Shown: positions 21,491 to 32,760 of the stretch, piece by piece
How the letters are laid out: each line of letters begins with the position of its first letter
Position numbering within the stretch: position 1 is the stretch's first letter
Assembly (NCBI RefSeq): GCF_003589595.1
Contig: NW_020653900.1
Span: forward strand, 168,354 to 232,353
Length of the DNA stretch: 64,000 bases
Origin: Hyposmocoma kahamanoa
Taxonomy: Eukaryota; Arthropoda; Insecta; Lepidoptera; Cosmopterigidae
Direction: 5' to 3'
Translations under genes and position numbers: made by a program
Notes under the pieces: model-generated
What the model saw: only the letters and a program-made list of their open reading frames with translations
What the model was told of the DNA's origin: nothing
The model's database searches: none

Positions 21491-22795
21491 GTTATATTAT
21501 AACAACTTCTTTCGGTACGATATCTTAGACAAACAAAAACCACATACAAGTCGCAATAAGTGTGTTCTTTTATAATTTCTTTTTTAGTACAACACTACCT
21601 CAAAGTTAACTTCATTCACAAACAGCCATTAGCCAATTCAAAATAAAAGTTTCGACTTTGTAATAAAAATTGTAGAAACAATTGTAATAAAAATCCAAGC
21701 AGTTATCTCAAACAGCCTCAAGCAACAAATATACAAAGCTACAGTTGTGTCGTTCGTTACATAGAACTACATTTCCATATACATTGCTTGGTTTTATTTT
21801 CGGCAACAAATGGCCATGATTCAAAATAACCACTTCTTAACATGCATAGGTGTTCCCCAAGGATCGGTTTATATCCCAAAGGCTTTTTAAGGTTGCAAGT
21901 TACCATTGTCAGTTCTTGCACTCACATCAATGACCACACCTCGTAAGCGTCGAATAAAGGGACTATAGTCAGACAATACATATTTTATCACACAGTACTT
22001 TTGTTAATAATTAAATCAATTAAATCAGCATTTCAATCTGAAACAGATGCCATTAAACAAATCGAATAATTCAGATATTAATTATATCATTAATTTTATA
22101 TGATTATAGTACATAACTAATAATATATCATATCAATAATGTGCACTAATTTCTATTCTATGTGTTTTTGTGTTATACCCTGTGATTGTAAACATTTGTG
22201 TCTGCTTGTGTTTGTGCTGAATAATCGTTTTATCTATCCATCAATCTAATTTATTTGGTCATCATTAACCATTCCCATCATTAACCATCATAATCGGGTC
22301 AACGACATGTTTGTTTACCTTTTTTACAAAATGGATTGAAACGGACTTATAGATCATTGATAAACCAAAAAACCAATCTGTAGCATTTGAATTCAATTTG
22401 TTTGTCACTCCTTGCTACGTCTTTGTCCAGTAGACCTATTCTTTTATAACTCTTTAATATAGCCCACAAATACATGTCAAACTTTCCTTTATACATAACA
22501 AGCAACGAATATCATTATCTTAAATAACCTCATTCACGTAAAAATTCAACAATGAGCCTACGACCCGTCGTTAAAACTCCAACAACAAATTCCACGAAAC
22601 ATCTAGTCTTTATTGCTTCATAAAAGAATGTTTAGACTTCGTTTACGTTTATCGAGAACGATATATTTTGGGTTCTTGAGTATTTTTTGTAAAATTTATC
22701 GAAAAAATATTTATTGCACCCCATCGCCTCGTATACTTAAGCATCTTCGTTACAAGAGACTTAAGGACGTTTTTGGTTGTTGAGTCCTATTTGTG
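21491..22795. other. No gene seen
   Basis: AT-rich. No frame over 60 codons, no recognised repeat, no supported exon. Confidence 0.5.
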
Positions 22796-22800
22796 GGAGG

Positions 22801-23283
22801 CATCGAGTATATAACCAGAAATAGAAGCGAAATGTCATGTTATTAGTTTGAAAACTATTCTGCCAAATCATTACGATGACAACTGCGCTCCGATTGGCCA
22901 GCACGAATTAGAAACAATTGACAGATTGAATTCACTTCAAAATGACCAGTTTAACTTGAGCTTTGCTATAATGGACATAAATTGCAAAATTACACATTTA
23001 ATTACCAATGAAATGTGAGTCCGTGTCTTTTGTAATTAGATGTTTTGCTGTTTTTCTCACACTACCGAATGGAACAGCCACTTATTGGTAGAGATATTAT
23101 CTTTATTACAATAAATACAGAATATTTTTGGAATATACGGAGACGTACACACAGCTTTCTAATTTGTGATTTCAGCCCAAACGAGAGTTGATATTTAAAA
23201 GTGATATAAGGCCCATTTGCCTGATGAGTTGCCAGGGATGGATGGCCCTTACTTCGTCTCTATTTCTGGTTATATACTCGATG
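22801..23283. mobile_element. R7: MITE-like element with about 30-bp TIRs
   Basis: CATCGAGTATATAACCAGAA at the left has its complement TTCTGGTTATATACTCGATG at the right; similarity extends through AATAGA-GCGAA. Interior about 480 bp with no ORF. A second copy that has lost its left end is at 31773-32177. Confidence 0.75.
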
Positions 23284-23519
23284 GTAGGAGGATTGCAAAA
23301 TACAATTTTTATCTAAAAAATATTTACGGAATCATGTGGCATCGCTTATATGTATATATTATATTTGTCGGAAACGTCAGGGTTTAGAAGTGAATCTTTA
23401 CACATTGTTTGGGCAGATTTAGGAATCGTTTAATGATATTACGTTTAATGGTATCACTGTATATTTTAATCACTTTGAAATCGAATAAGAACTTGTCCTT
23501 TCTATAAATTTTAACGATC

Positions 23520-23705
23520 CAATTAGGCACTAGGCGAAATGTAGGACAGTTTGTAGGTGGAGTGTGTGCAGCCCGAGAGTGCTCCTCTCTCGTTTACCAC
23601 CACTGTTCCCCACCCAGACTCCGTCGAGGTTACCGGCAGAGTGAGTACGCGACACACGATGTAACCTGCAGGTGGCGCCTCTGTCTCGCAGTTTTACGTC
23701 CGTGC
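23520..23705. other. GC-richer stretch with AGGTGGCGCC
   Basis: Stands out from its AT-rich surroundings. It contains GGCAGAGTGAGTACG, which reads like a splice donor, and AGGTGGCGCC at 23670-23679, which resembles the core of the insect CTCF motif. No reading frame supports an exon. Confidence 0.3.
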
Positions 23706-23912
23706 TCATGACCGTTTCTCAATATACTTATTTATTTATTTGGCAAACTAATATGATTATTATTAAGATTATTCTAGATGTTAGGTAATATAGTATTGTT
23801 CTTATGTGTATATAAATTATAGGTAAGCTTGCATCTGGACCAAAATGCTGACTTAAAGAATATAAAAATTGCAATATTTAAGAATTTTAAACATGTATTA
23901 GACGCGCCCCAG

Positions 23913-24020
23913 CTTGCGTACGTGTGTATGTGTGTATGTAAGTGTGCGTGCGTGTGATGTGAGCATGCGCGCGGACGTGCATTTGTGTGTAGGCGTGTGC
24001 GGGCAGTGTGTGTTACTGCG
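23913..24020. repeat. Imperfect GT/GC-rich microsatellite
   Basis: About 100 bp of mixed GTGTGTATG, GCGTGCGTG and GCGCGCGG words. Confidence 0.8.
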
Positions 24021-24073
24021 TAATTGTGTATATCGTATGATAACTACATTCTAATTCTGATAGTATATATATA

Positions 24074-24912
24074 CAGGATGTCCCAAAACTCAACGTCAAG
24101 CGGTGACTGGGCGAGAGGCCAGGTTATCCAGGTTATACGATTGATAAAAAGATCTTTGTGAGGCGATGCAGAGCCTGTATTCGTGCCGAAGGCAAACAAT
24201 TTGAGCATTTACTTTAACATTAAAGTATTACAATAGTTCCTTTCGTTTCATTTTGATTAAAATTTATTATAATACAACAATCGACTAATTATTAAGTTGA
24301 CACACTCACATGTGTTAGGGTAGATTATTTTGTTTAATGCGTTGTCACTAACCATCTCACTTCCACGATGTTAAAGCCAATCGTTGCGCACACAAAAGTA
24401 TTATTTATCATGACACGAGTTTTTTTTGAAACGAGCTCCTTTTGCAAAAAATAAGTTATAATATTTTTTATGGAATGAAGAGTGGCAAGTATTGCACCAT
24501 TTTGAAATCTTGATTATATGGGCCATCTTTTAAAATAACTTGCCCAGGATAGTGTAGTACATTTAAAAAAAAAAATGAAGTGTCAAAGCTAGCTGACATA
24601 TTTTTTTTAAGCTACGACTCAATGAAACTTATTTTTTTTTACTAAACTCATAACGTTTATTGTTTGATTTGTGACTGCAATAAATAGCATGGTTATTTAT
24701 GATAACATTCAAAAAAATCACTCCAAAATTTGAAAATTTGTGATGACAGTACCTAAACATGTAGTCTAGGGTATCGATTTTCAACATTTTCAAAAAAATG
24801 CCTATTATCACTTAACTTAGTGACATGGATTTTTTTTTTAATTTTTACCAGAACTGATATAACCTGGCCTCTCGCCCAGTGACCGCTTGACGTTGAGTTT
24901 TGGGACACCCTG
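24074..24912. mobile_element. 839-bp DNA element with 54-bp TIRs
   Basis: Left end CAGGATGTCCCAAAACTCAA and right end TTGAGTTTTGGGACACCCTG are inverted repeats over 54 bp with two mismatches (24074-24127 and 24859-24912). TA flanks both sides within TATATA runs, fitting a Tc1/mariner-type TA target. The interior is AT-rich with no transposase frame, so it is non-autonomous. Confidence 0.88.
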
Positions 24913-25149
24913 TATATATATAGTAATATTTATTGTGGTTACATTATGAATCTAATATTATTTTTACTGTACCAAATGTATATACATTTTGCTTTTATTA
25001 GACAAAACCGTGACAGATCTGTAATGATAAAAAATACCTTAACATCGGCAATAAGTGCATTTCAAAATACAATTAATAATTATGTTAAGTTTACCTAAGT
25101 TATGACCTAAATGTATATTCTGTAGGTACAAATGTATATCAGAGAGGTT

Positions 25150-25360
25150 GATGGATATAACGCCTATCCATAACAGTTGCAGTGCCAATCAGAACTTTTA
25201 ATCGCAAAGATCTTAGGGGCACTGCCACCCTGAGAAGTAAGTTGACAAGTCCCGTGTGCCTGTAATTTCACCAGCACCCTTACCCTTCCAAACCGGTAAA
25301 GTGCCTGTACTTCCCTCGACGAACTCTTTCATAAGATGCTCTACTGCTACTGTGCTCCTT
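25150..25360 (+). repeat. R2 repeat
   Basis: AACGCCTATCCATAACAGTT, TTTTAATCGCAAAGATC, CCTGTAATTTCACCAGCACC, then a deletion of about 40 bp, and ACTTCCCTCGACGAACTCTT to the end. Confidence 0.75.
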
Positions 25361-25743
25361 GACAGGGGAAGGGCAACATGGATGAGATATATTACATAAT
25401 TGTTAAAGAACATCCAATATTACGATTGACAAATCAGTTTCAAATCATGATTATCAAAGGTTTTGGCAATAGAATGCCACAAAGCACGAATTTGGACCCA
25501 CCCGCTTCGAACCTAAAACCCGGATATAATTTCAATAACAAAAAGATGTTAACTGTTTTACGCGTGAACATCAAAATAATTTCTTGGAAATTTTCTTCAT
25601 AACAACGTCAACAAAATGCATTATGGTAATGGTAAATGCGAACGAAAATTATCGCAAGTTAATTTTATTAAGCGAAACGTGAGACGTTACAGTTAATTGA
25701 GTTTTGCTTGACATTATTTTGCGCATTTAGCTGTATGATGTTA

Positions 25744-26190
25744 TTATTATATTTTAGACACAAATACAGCGAGACAATTATATGGTTACACGATATTTCA
25801 CGGATAAATACCTACAATGATATAAATTACTAGATGAACCCGGCACGCGCATCGGTCCAGCGCGGTGGACAATGACCTTAAGTCTATACAACCTCAAATG
25901 TCTTTGGTTGATTCTGCATAACATTCAAAAAAATTCTCATAGTAGAAAAAAAACACAAACTTACCTCGAAATTTTACTAGAAAACTATATTAAATAGGTA
26001 CTTTACATATACCAATGATTTTTTTATATCAACTAAACTAAACAAAACACGTACAGTATACGACATACATTTTTCAAATGGCTCTGATTTCGTTTGTAAA
26101 AAAACCAATTCTGAAATAAAACCTGTGTCCCTGCCGTTCGACACGCGCAATAGAACCGATTCCGGGAAAAAATTTAATTCGTGCTGCGGT
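25744..26190 (-). repeat. R5 repeat, inverted copy and empty site
   Basis: Complement of 20750-21250. At 26011-26030 it reads ACCAATGATTTTTTTATATC uninterrupted. The copy at 53455 carries an 830-bp insertion at exactly this point, so this is the paralogous empty site. Confidence 0.75.
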
Positions 26191-26212
26191 AGTACCAACT
26201 CTGATCATAGTA

Positions 26213-26537
26213 AGGGTCGGCGGACTAAAGCACATAACGCACCCCTTATGGAAGAATGGCACAAGTGAGGTTACGTCAAAAATGTTTATTGCTCCAAGTT
26301 AATATAATCCACGTCCTCCCCAATTCTTGTAACTCTATGGACAATATTAGTCGATGGAGGTGTAAAAATTGGACTTAATATGCCATTCTTCCATGAGGGG
26401 TGCGATAAGTCAAAAAAGTGTTTATTTAAAAAAATATATAATTATATATTTTTCTGTTGTTTGTAACGTTGGAAGATTAAATTAAAATTGAATGAAGTAA
26501 CAAATTAATTTGATTTGTGCTTTAGTCCGCCGACCCT
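26213..26537. mobile_element. 325-bp MITE with 22-bp perfect TIRs
   Basis: AGGGTCGGCGGACTAAAGCA at the left and TGCTTTAGTCCGCCGACCCT at the right are perfect inverted repeats. A second inner pair, CACCCCTTATGGAAGAATGG and CCATTCTTCCATGAGGGGTG, lies at 26240-26260 and 26380-26402. No ORF. Confidence 0.8.
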
Positions 26538-26539
26538 AG

Positions 26540-27080
26540 GATGATAACATAAATATGGTATCTCTATCAGAGAACAAAGAGTAAAAAGAACGGACATTCT
26601 CCACCCCTCCCTAGCTGTAGATACCGCACCATGCCTCACACATTGCCGGTCACATTGACTGAACGACAACAAAGCTGCCGGGGCGAGCCGTTTACACGCG
26701 AAGACGGTTTTGATATTTGAATATAGTTTTCATTTATTCATTACGAATCTTGTACGTTAATATAAAACATAATTTTACGTTACTATTTATAATGATCGTG
26801 AATTGTGCTGTGTAGCCGTACACATCATGTTTATCATCATATTCCCAAAGATGAAACGAAGTAAGTAAAAGAAATTATGTCTGAGACTCATTCAGTTATT
26901 GTTTTCTTCATTTATTTACTGCAGAGCAATATATGTATGTATAAAAAATAGAGATTGTAAAGTTGGGAGGTTCTTTCTTCCGTTGGATGAGGTTACCAAA
27001 ACATGCCAAGTGAAACTCCAAATTGTTGTTGTTCAGAAGATTTTTATTTTCACCTTGTATGTCGCCAATACAACTTCACC
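26540..27080. other. No gene seen
   Basis: No domain-bearing frame. The 88-codon frame at 26899-27165 has no family resemblance. Confidence 0.4.
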
Positions 27081-27085
27081 CTATA

Positions 27086-27232
27086 TGCGGAAGGTCCGGG
27101 CAGTTTTTCCCAGAAGGGACTCGACTACTGGAAACCGTTCTGATGAGGTTTTTCACCCCATATGAGCGTACGAAATATCAAAAGATCCGGGTAGCAGTTC
27201 CCAAGAAGGGACTCAACTCCTGGTTTCCTTAT
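27086..27232 (+). repeat. Two-unit imperfect tandem repeat
   Basis: TCCGGGCAGTTTTTCCCAGA near 27095 and TCCGGGTAGCAGTTCCCAAG near 27186 begin similar units of about 45 bp, each going on to AAGGGACTC and CTGG-AAACC or CTGGTTTCC. Spacing is about 91 bp. Confidence 0.5.
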
Positions 27233-27299
27233 TGAGCTCTCTGTATTCTCAGATTTCTCTTCACATTAACAACACTGTGTTCGAGTAGTCACCATTCGA

Positions 27300-27385
27300 G
27301 GGAAAATCTTAACACCGCGATTCAGAAATAACGCCAAATGGGTCAATGCCATCTAGCGGATTCTTAGAGAACTAAAAGTGAACAA
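27300..27385 (+). repeat. Short repeat shared with 19106-19200
   Basis: Second copy of the AAATGGGTCAATGCCATCTA sequence. Confidence 0.5.
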
Positions 27386-27963
27386 TCTGGCTTAAGGCCG
27401 TCTATTATATAAAATAGGTTTGTTACAAGATTTATTATATCAATAATGAGGCGCCATGACTTCGTGTGCTAGTAGATAAGGGTTCTCGAATTTTCAATTC
27501 ATATTGCCGATAAATATTACGTACGTAGGGAATATACCTAATTATTAACTAAGTAATGATGATCAACTTGGACACGCAATTTCAAATACCTTTGTTACCT
27601 TATTTAAAAGTACATGTCCAAAATATAACATTTTAAGTGCTTTTAACATATTTTTTTAATAAATCTTCAATATTACTCTAGTTAAGAGTTAATGAAAAAT
27701 ATGATATTATATCGATATAAATACGTAATAAACGTGTATAATTATTAGGATTCTGGATTCTATTAATAGAATCATGGATAATAGATTCGCGTTAGCATTT
27801 TCCCTATGTTGCCGCTCTGATCACGTAACGTAATAGTGCAAGAAAGTGATGGGTAACCCTGCCACTATACGCACCTATTTGCGCGTGTGCAGATAGCGCC
27901 TCGCTGTATGTAATAGCAGTAGGTAAATAATTTTCAACCGTTATATGGACTGTCCGGGGTGTG

Positions 27964-28036
27964 CCTCTACACAAACGTAACAGCGCGGCTTCTATATGTG
28001 CACGCTCGCCGCGCGCCGTGTACGACGACACGGGGT
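27964..28036 (+). repeat. CpG-rich repeat shared with 51590-51660 (-)
   Basis: AGCGCGGCTT, then ATGTGCACG, then CGCGCGCCGTGTACG occur here on the plus strand and on the minus strand at 51590-51660. The donor-like GGGGTGAGTAC that follows is therefore next to a dispersed repeat and not good evidence for a first exon. Confidence 0.5.
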
Positions 28037-28203
28037 GAGTACACTCTGATCGCGTGATAGGTTGCTAGTGGAAACTGATAACCTTGAAAAAATGTATTGT
28101 TATAATTTACACGGACTCCCATTTCATTTCTATTTCACGATCATACTTCCATAATCGAAATACTAATCCGCGATACTAATATAAAAATATCAACTTGTAC
28201 ATT

Positions 28204-28975
28204 TCAATGCAGCACGAGAATACTATCTTCTTGTCGAATCAATGCCAAACACCAGTAGAAATCGTGTGTTATATTTCTTTGGCCCACTTCTATGCGCCTA
28301 TCTGTTGCCTTTAACAGGTCTTCACGGGTGCAGCTGGTCAGACACAGTGGGCATGAGAGCAAGTTAGACATATTTTGTGGGGGGGATCCGCAAGCATAAT
28401 GGTTTTGAGTCGGATTGATATATCCCCATTTCACCATGTTGTCTCTACATACTTGTGATCTGAGACGATTCAAGACTTTCTATGCCGACCACTGCAACTC
28501 GTGCCCTAGGGGAAGATATTCGGCTGGGGTAATAATACCCCTATTATTACCCCAGCGAATTTGGCTTGCCAAAGTTTGCACCTCATGTCCGCTGGGCTAG
28601 CTTCTATAGCTTCTATAGTGGTACGTCGAAGGAAGCTCTTACGGCTTGACAGTCGTAAAGGTGGGAGCTTGTGGCCGAATAAAGGATGCCGACTATCCAC
28701 CTCCTGCTTTCGTTTCTCTACTCTACATGCTATCTCTTGACATACATTGGCAAGAGCAACACCCCTAGGAGATAGAATAAAGAGAGAAGAGTGTGTTTCA
28801 AGCAACTCGTTATGATGCGACAAGTCTCATTCAGGACTATGTCGCGTGGTCGGAACAATGCCACACTGGGCATGCGAATTCGCCCACCGAGAAAGAGAGA
28901 GACAATCCTGTTGTAAGCAGCACATCGGAAGACGATCCCCAGGCTGTAGATGTCAGAATACCGTGATGATAGGTA
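28204..28975 (-). pseudogene. Non-LTR retrotransposon C-terminal region
   Basis: On the minus strand the piece at 28204-28473 reads NRLRSQVCRDNMVKWGYINP, then YACGSPPQNMSNLLSCPLC. This is the NRLR...KWGY...C-CG...HLL-CP zinc-knuckle-like end typical of some non-LTR pol proteins. The piece at 28506-28823 reads LRLSSRKSFL and LWQAKFAG, the segment before it. A shift and a hairpin at 28523 separate them. 5'-truncated and inactive. Confidence 0.65.
28523..28556. repeat. Perfect 15-bp hairpin, 4-base loop
   Basis: GCTGGGGTAATAATA (28523-28537), loop CCCC, then the exact complement (28542-28556). It lies between the two pieces of the retroelement pseudogene. Confidence 0.85.
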
Positions 28976-29194
28976 CCTTAATTTTTTTGTAATTGTATTG
29001 CAACCTGTAGATACAGTCATGGACCAACAATTCAAGAGGCTACTGCTAGTTAGCTACTACAAGCTGTAACTGCTAATCGTAGTACAAGGCAGCGTAGTCG
29101 GGTATTTAGCACCTATTAGTACACTATATGTCGCAGTGAACCAGAATAACCGAACCAAAGTAACCGAACCAAAGTAACCGACAAATCCCTAAGA

Positions 29195-29249
29195 ATAATT
29201 GCAAAACTTAAGTGGTAATGGGCACATTGCTCGAACAGATGACCGATGG
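29195..29249 (+). pseudogene. Non-LTR C-terminal fragment, first half (split)
   Basis: Reads AKLKW-stop-W, and after a shift GHIARTDDRW, matching the conserved KLKWQWAGHIAR-type segment of a common insect non-LTR pol. The protein resumes at 29838 after about 590 bp of inserted elements. Confidence 0.6.
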
Positions 29250-29510
29250 ATAGATAGATAGATAGATAGATAGATAAAACGTTTATTGCCCTGCATCACA
29301 CACACAACAATGTAATAGAGTAAATTGATTAAAAAGACACACAGAAATAAAAATTAAAGGAAAAAAACAAAAAACATAAAAACATAATACTAACCTAATG
29401 ATTAACAGCTTGTGTGTGCTAAAGCAAGCCAAACAGGTCGTGACTCAGTGCAAAATTTGCCCAACAGCAAGACACTGATTTTCAATGGGGTTGCGATTGA
29501 AAATCAAAGT
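29247..29510 (-). mobile_element. Retroelement 3' end with GATA repeat, inserted
   Basis: On the minus strand it reads GGGCAATAAACGTTTTATC followed by TATC repeats (GATA on the plus strand, 29250-29276). AATAAA followed by a tetranucleotide repeat marks a retroelement terminus in reverse orientation. Confidence 0.6.
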
Positions 29511-29513
29511 TGA

Positions 29514-29838
29514 ATTTGCCTTTCACGAGGTTTAAAACTATAGTGAAACGAAAACTTTATACTAAAGGTTATTATACAACTTCTGCGTACTTGGATGACA
29601 AAAATTCGTGGTAGTAACCCGTTTAGCTCATGGAGGTAGTCTCGATCTCTGATGTTTCAAATAAAAAAAAAATATTGTAAATGTTATTTACAAAGAGCAA
29701 CCCCTAGAGTTTCTTGCTCATCTTCTCAGGGGAATCTGCCTTACGAATGAGCGGTAGCGTTTAACCATTGTGACGATTTCAAGTGTAATAATGCTTACCT
29801 ATGAAATAAAGATTATTTTGAATTTGAATTTGAATTTG
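29514..29838 (+). mobile_element. R4 retroelement 3' end with GAATTT tail
   Basis: ACGAGGTTTAAAACTATAGT, GACAAAAATTCGTGGTAGTA, AAAGAGCAACCCCTAGAGTT, GAATCTGCCTTACGAATGAG, then TATGAAATAAAGATTATTTT and repeated GAATTT. The inverted counterpart is at 53085-53397. Confidence 0.65.
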
Positions 29839-30045
29839 AATTGAAGCCGAAGAGTTCCCGAGTAGCGACCGCGTACCTATAGACGCGGCATGGGCAGACC
29901 ACCCACAAGGTGGACTGATGATCTGGTGAAGGCTGCAAGAATCCGCTAGATGCAAGCGGCGCAGGACAGATCGTTGTGGCATTCTTTGGGAGAGGCCTAT
30001 GTTCAGCAGTGGATGTCTTTGGGCTGAAATGATGATGATGTCGCG
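29838..30045 (+). pseudogene. Non-LTR C-terminal fragment, second half (split)
   Basis: Reads GRPPTRWTDDLVKAARIR, stop, MQAAQDRSLWHSLGEAYVQQ, then WMSLG and a stop, followed by TGATGATGATG. The same protein end is on the minus strand at 61331-61537. It continues the fragment at 29195; the original element was older than the R4 and GATA-tailed insertions. Confidence 0.75.
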
Positions 30046-30258
30046 ATGAGTACCAAATAGCTATTTATGTAAATAATTGACGAACTACAATTTATCAAAG
30101 CTACTTTAATTTCTAATGATAACAAACAAATCAACTAGATGGCGTTTATTGCATGGATTTTTATTGCTGCCCGCTATTCTTTTATTTTGTTTAGGATTAG
30201 CGCCATCTACTCATACTAGCAAGCGTTAACTTATAAATTACTTTGTAACACACAATTA

Positions 30259-30503
30259 GTAGCAGCAGAGCTCTTACTGACGTACTGGCACCTTACCTAT
30301 TTCTACCGCCAAGCAGTATTGTGAGCATTACTGCGTTCCGGTTAGGATGTGTAAATGTGATGGTGAAATTACAGGCACATGGGACTTGGCAACTTAATTG
30401 AGATCATTGTGATTAAAAGCTCTAAGTGGCACTGTAACTGTTACGGATAGGCGTGTCGCTGACCACCAGGCGCACGACTTGTTCGTCCCGTCACTTGGTT
30501 ATT
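30259..30503 (-). repeat. R2 repeat, near full length
   Basis: Reverse order of R2: AGCAGCAGAGCTCTTACTGA, TACCTATTTCTACCGCCAAG, GTGATGGTGAAATTACAGGC, then GCGCACGACTTGTTCGTCCC. A good copy for a consensus. Confidence 0.8.
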
Positions 30504-30659
30504 AAAAAAATGCCATCTCTTGACACGCATATTTCTTCAAGTCAAAGAAATTATTTTAGCTCACGGTCAATATTTGAATAATATTACAAGGAAAAAAACT
30601 GACTTATATTTCATATTAAAAATCAATTAATTGATATACACAGTCATATACATATATAA

Positions 30660-31221
30660 ACTAGATGGCGCGCGTTGCGCCGGGCCGCTAAAGCGGCCCG
30701 CGAGGGCTTTCTTTGGGACTCGTGTGACAGGTTGGGAATTAGACTTCATATTTCAGAAGAGAATCCTCTTTGGTTGAGTTTGGATGGGAAAAAGCAGGGT
30801 TGTCGACTGCTCCAGTTAAGTTACATGTAGGGGTAGTTGGTACGATCGCGTCAAGTTGTATCCTTAAATATCTCAGAACAAACCAGTCGTACATCATTGA
30901 CAACTGCGAAGATTCAGAATAGTCAATTTCGTATGGCGGCCATCTTAAATTCGTCATATCAGAACACTCGATTCTGGTAGAACCTGACTAAGATTCTTGA
31001 CAACTTTTATTTGAGAGCCATGTGCCCATCTACGATACTTGAGCGAACAGCCTCTGTCCCACCTGATGTGGAGCACTATTCCAAGATATCCGGATTTTCT
31101 CGTACTCACTGAACCCTTCCAGCCACTATTCCTGTAAATCATTTTAAACTATCGCTGTTCCTTCTGGGAGAACTATTGCCTAAATGTCTACATCAGTCAG
31201 TAGTAATCGAGCTACACACGT
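30660..31221 (+). repeat. R6 tandem unit 1 with GC-rich hairpin
   Basis: Begins at a GCGCGTTGCGCC word followed by GGGCCGCTAAAGCGGCCC (30682-30699), a perfect hairpin. The later landmarks TATGGCGGCCATCTT, TAGAACCTGA and GGGAGAAC recur in the same order in unit 2, 562 bp downstream. No ORF of note. Confidence 0.8.
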
Positions 31222-31745
31222 ATAGTATGTTGCGCGTTGCGCTGGGCCGCTAAAGCGGCCCGCGAGGCCTGTGTCTTAGGCTTGTGACAGTTTGCTGGTT
31301 GTAGTGTTTGTTTCAGAAATATATTTTTGTAAACTTTATTTGGTTCTGAGGGAGTCAAGTAGTTGGTATGATCTCGTCAAGTCGTATCCTTACATACTTC
31401 AGAAGAAACTACTCATACATCATCAATAATTGCGAAGATTCAGTAAAGAATTTTTTTATGGCGGCCATCTTGGATTCGCCATTTTGGAAAATGTTTAGTT
31501 CCAGTAGAACCTGATCAGGTTCCTTGATAATTTTTGTTTGAAAGCCATACCATCTCTGACGCTTTGGCCGGGCAGGTGGTGTCCTACCTGATGCAGACCA
31601 CGTCTTGAAAGTTTTGGATTTTTCTGGTATTTAATATTCTCAGTCAAACACAATCCTTGTACATTTATTTAACACACCTCGATTCGTTCTAGGAGAACAA
31701 TGACGTTGGACGGTGGAAATTGTATGGCGGCCATGTTGGAAAATG
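31222..31745 (+). repeat. R6 tandem unit 2 with GC-rich hairpin
   Basis: GGGCCGCTAAAGCGGCCC again at 31244-31261, then TATGGCGGCCATCTTGGATT, CAGTAGAACCTGATCAGG and CTAGGAGAACAATGACG. Diverged from unit 1 except at the hairpin, which is identical. A short TATGGCGGCCATGTTGG at 31714 suggests a trace of a third unit. Confidence 0.8.
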
Positions 31746-31772
31746 AAGAAAAATTTAAAAAAATCTATTGGC

Positions 31773-32177
31773 CAGCCCGAATTCGAAACAATTGACGGGC
31801 GTCGTAAATTGTTTCACTTCAAATGACCAGTTTAACTTGAGCTTTGCTATAGTGGACGAAACGAAAACAGCGAAACTACATATTGAAAAGTGATTCCGTT
31901 TGTTTTGTAATTAAATATTACCACCACACCACCGAATGGAACAGCCCCCATTGTTAGAGATATTATCTTTATTACAATATATACAGAATATTTTTGGAAT
32001 ATACGGAGACGTACACAGAGGTCAGTTGTTGGCGCTGTATTATTTCAGTTTTCTAATTTGTGATTTCAGCGCAAACGAGAGTTGATATTTAAAAATGGTA
32101 TAAGGCCCATTTACCTGATGAGTTGCCAAGGATGGATGGCCCTTATTTCGTCTCTATTTCTGATTATATACTCGAAG
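31773..32177. mobile_element. R7 copy, left end lost
   Basis: Matches 22890-23283: TGACCAGTTTAACTTGAGCT, TAGAGATATTATCTTTATTA, TTTTTGGAATATACGGAGAC, and the right end TATTTCTGATTATATACTCG. A roughly 30-bp extra stretch (GTCAGTTGTTGGCGCTG) lies within it. Confidence 0.75.
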
Positions 32178-32574
32178 TCTATGGTACAACTAAATAATAA
32201 CGTGACAAGTCTACGGTCCGAGGACGTGTAAGCATTGATGTCCCAAATAGAAAGGAGTTTGATTATTTGTCTTAATAGACTGTACTTTTAACCCTCTCTC
32301 GCAATATAGACAGTTATTGAATATCATAATATTAACTTTGAAAACCTATTTCAAAAGACAGGCACAACCTTCAAAGCTTTTCTTGCAAACTGAAATGAGT
32401 TTTCTTCTGTTTAATACATTTTGTTCTGTTATGGCTATCTGATTCTTGCTTTTTGTTTTGTAGAAAAATACACGTTAAATAAAGTTTTTATACTGAATTC
32501 GATAAAAGGCATTGTTGCTGTAGTTTCGCAGTAGAAATTAAGTAAGAGTATAAACACGAATATGCTTTAGAAAG

Positions 32575-32760
32575 TATTGGAACGGAAGAATCGAATCATT
32601 GGTCTGAATCTACGGTTGGCACCAGCGCGCCCTGTCTTGTGCGATCTTCTCGCAGTTCTTTGCATGGAAGGTGCGGAGGTCTTTCTCCACTTCTTCCCTC
32701 CATCGGTATTCACAATCTGTAAGGCCACGGAGGTCGTCCATCGTTCATAGACAATCATCA
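32575..32760 (-). pseudogene. Non-LTR retrotransposon extreme C-terminus
   Basis: On the minus strand it reads YRWREEVEKDLRTF, then CEKIAQDRARWCQP, resembling the TRW-DDI...A-DR-RW end of insect non-LTR pol proteins. Only about 60 residues remain. Confidence 0.45.

Noticed and set aside
28020..28045. First exon ending at GGGGTGAGTAC
   Set aside because: The preceding CpG-rich sequence also occurs at 51590-51660, so it is a dispersed repeat.
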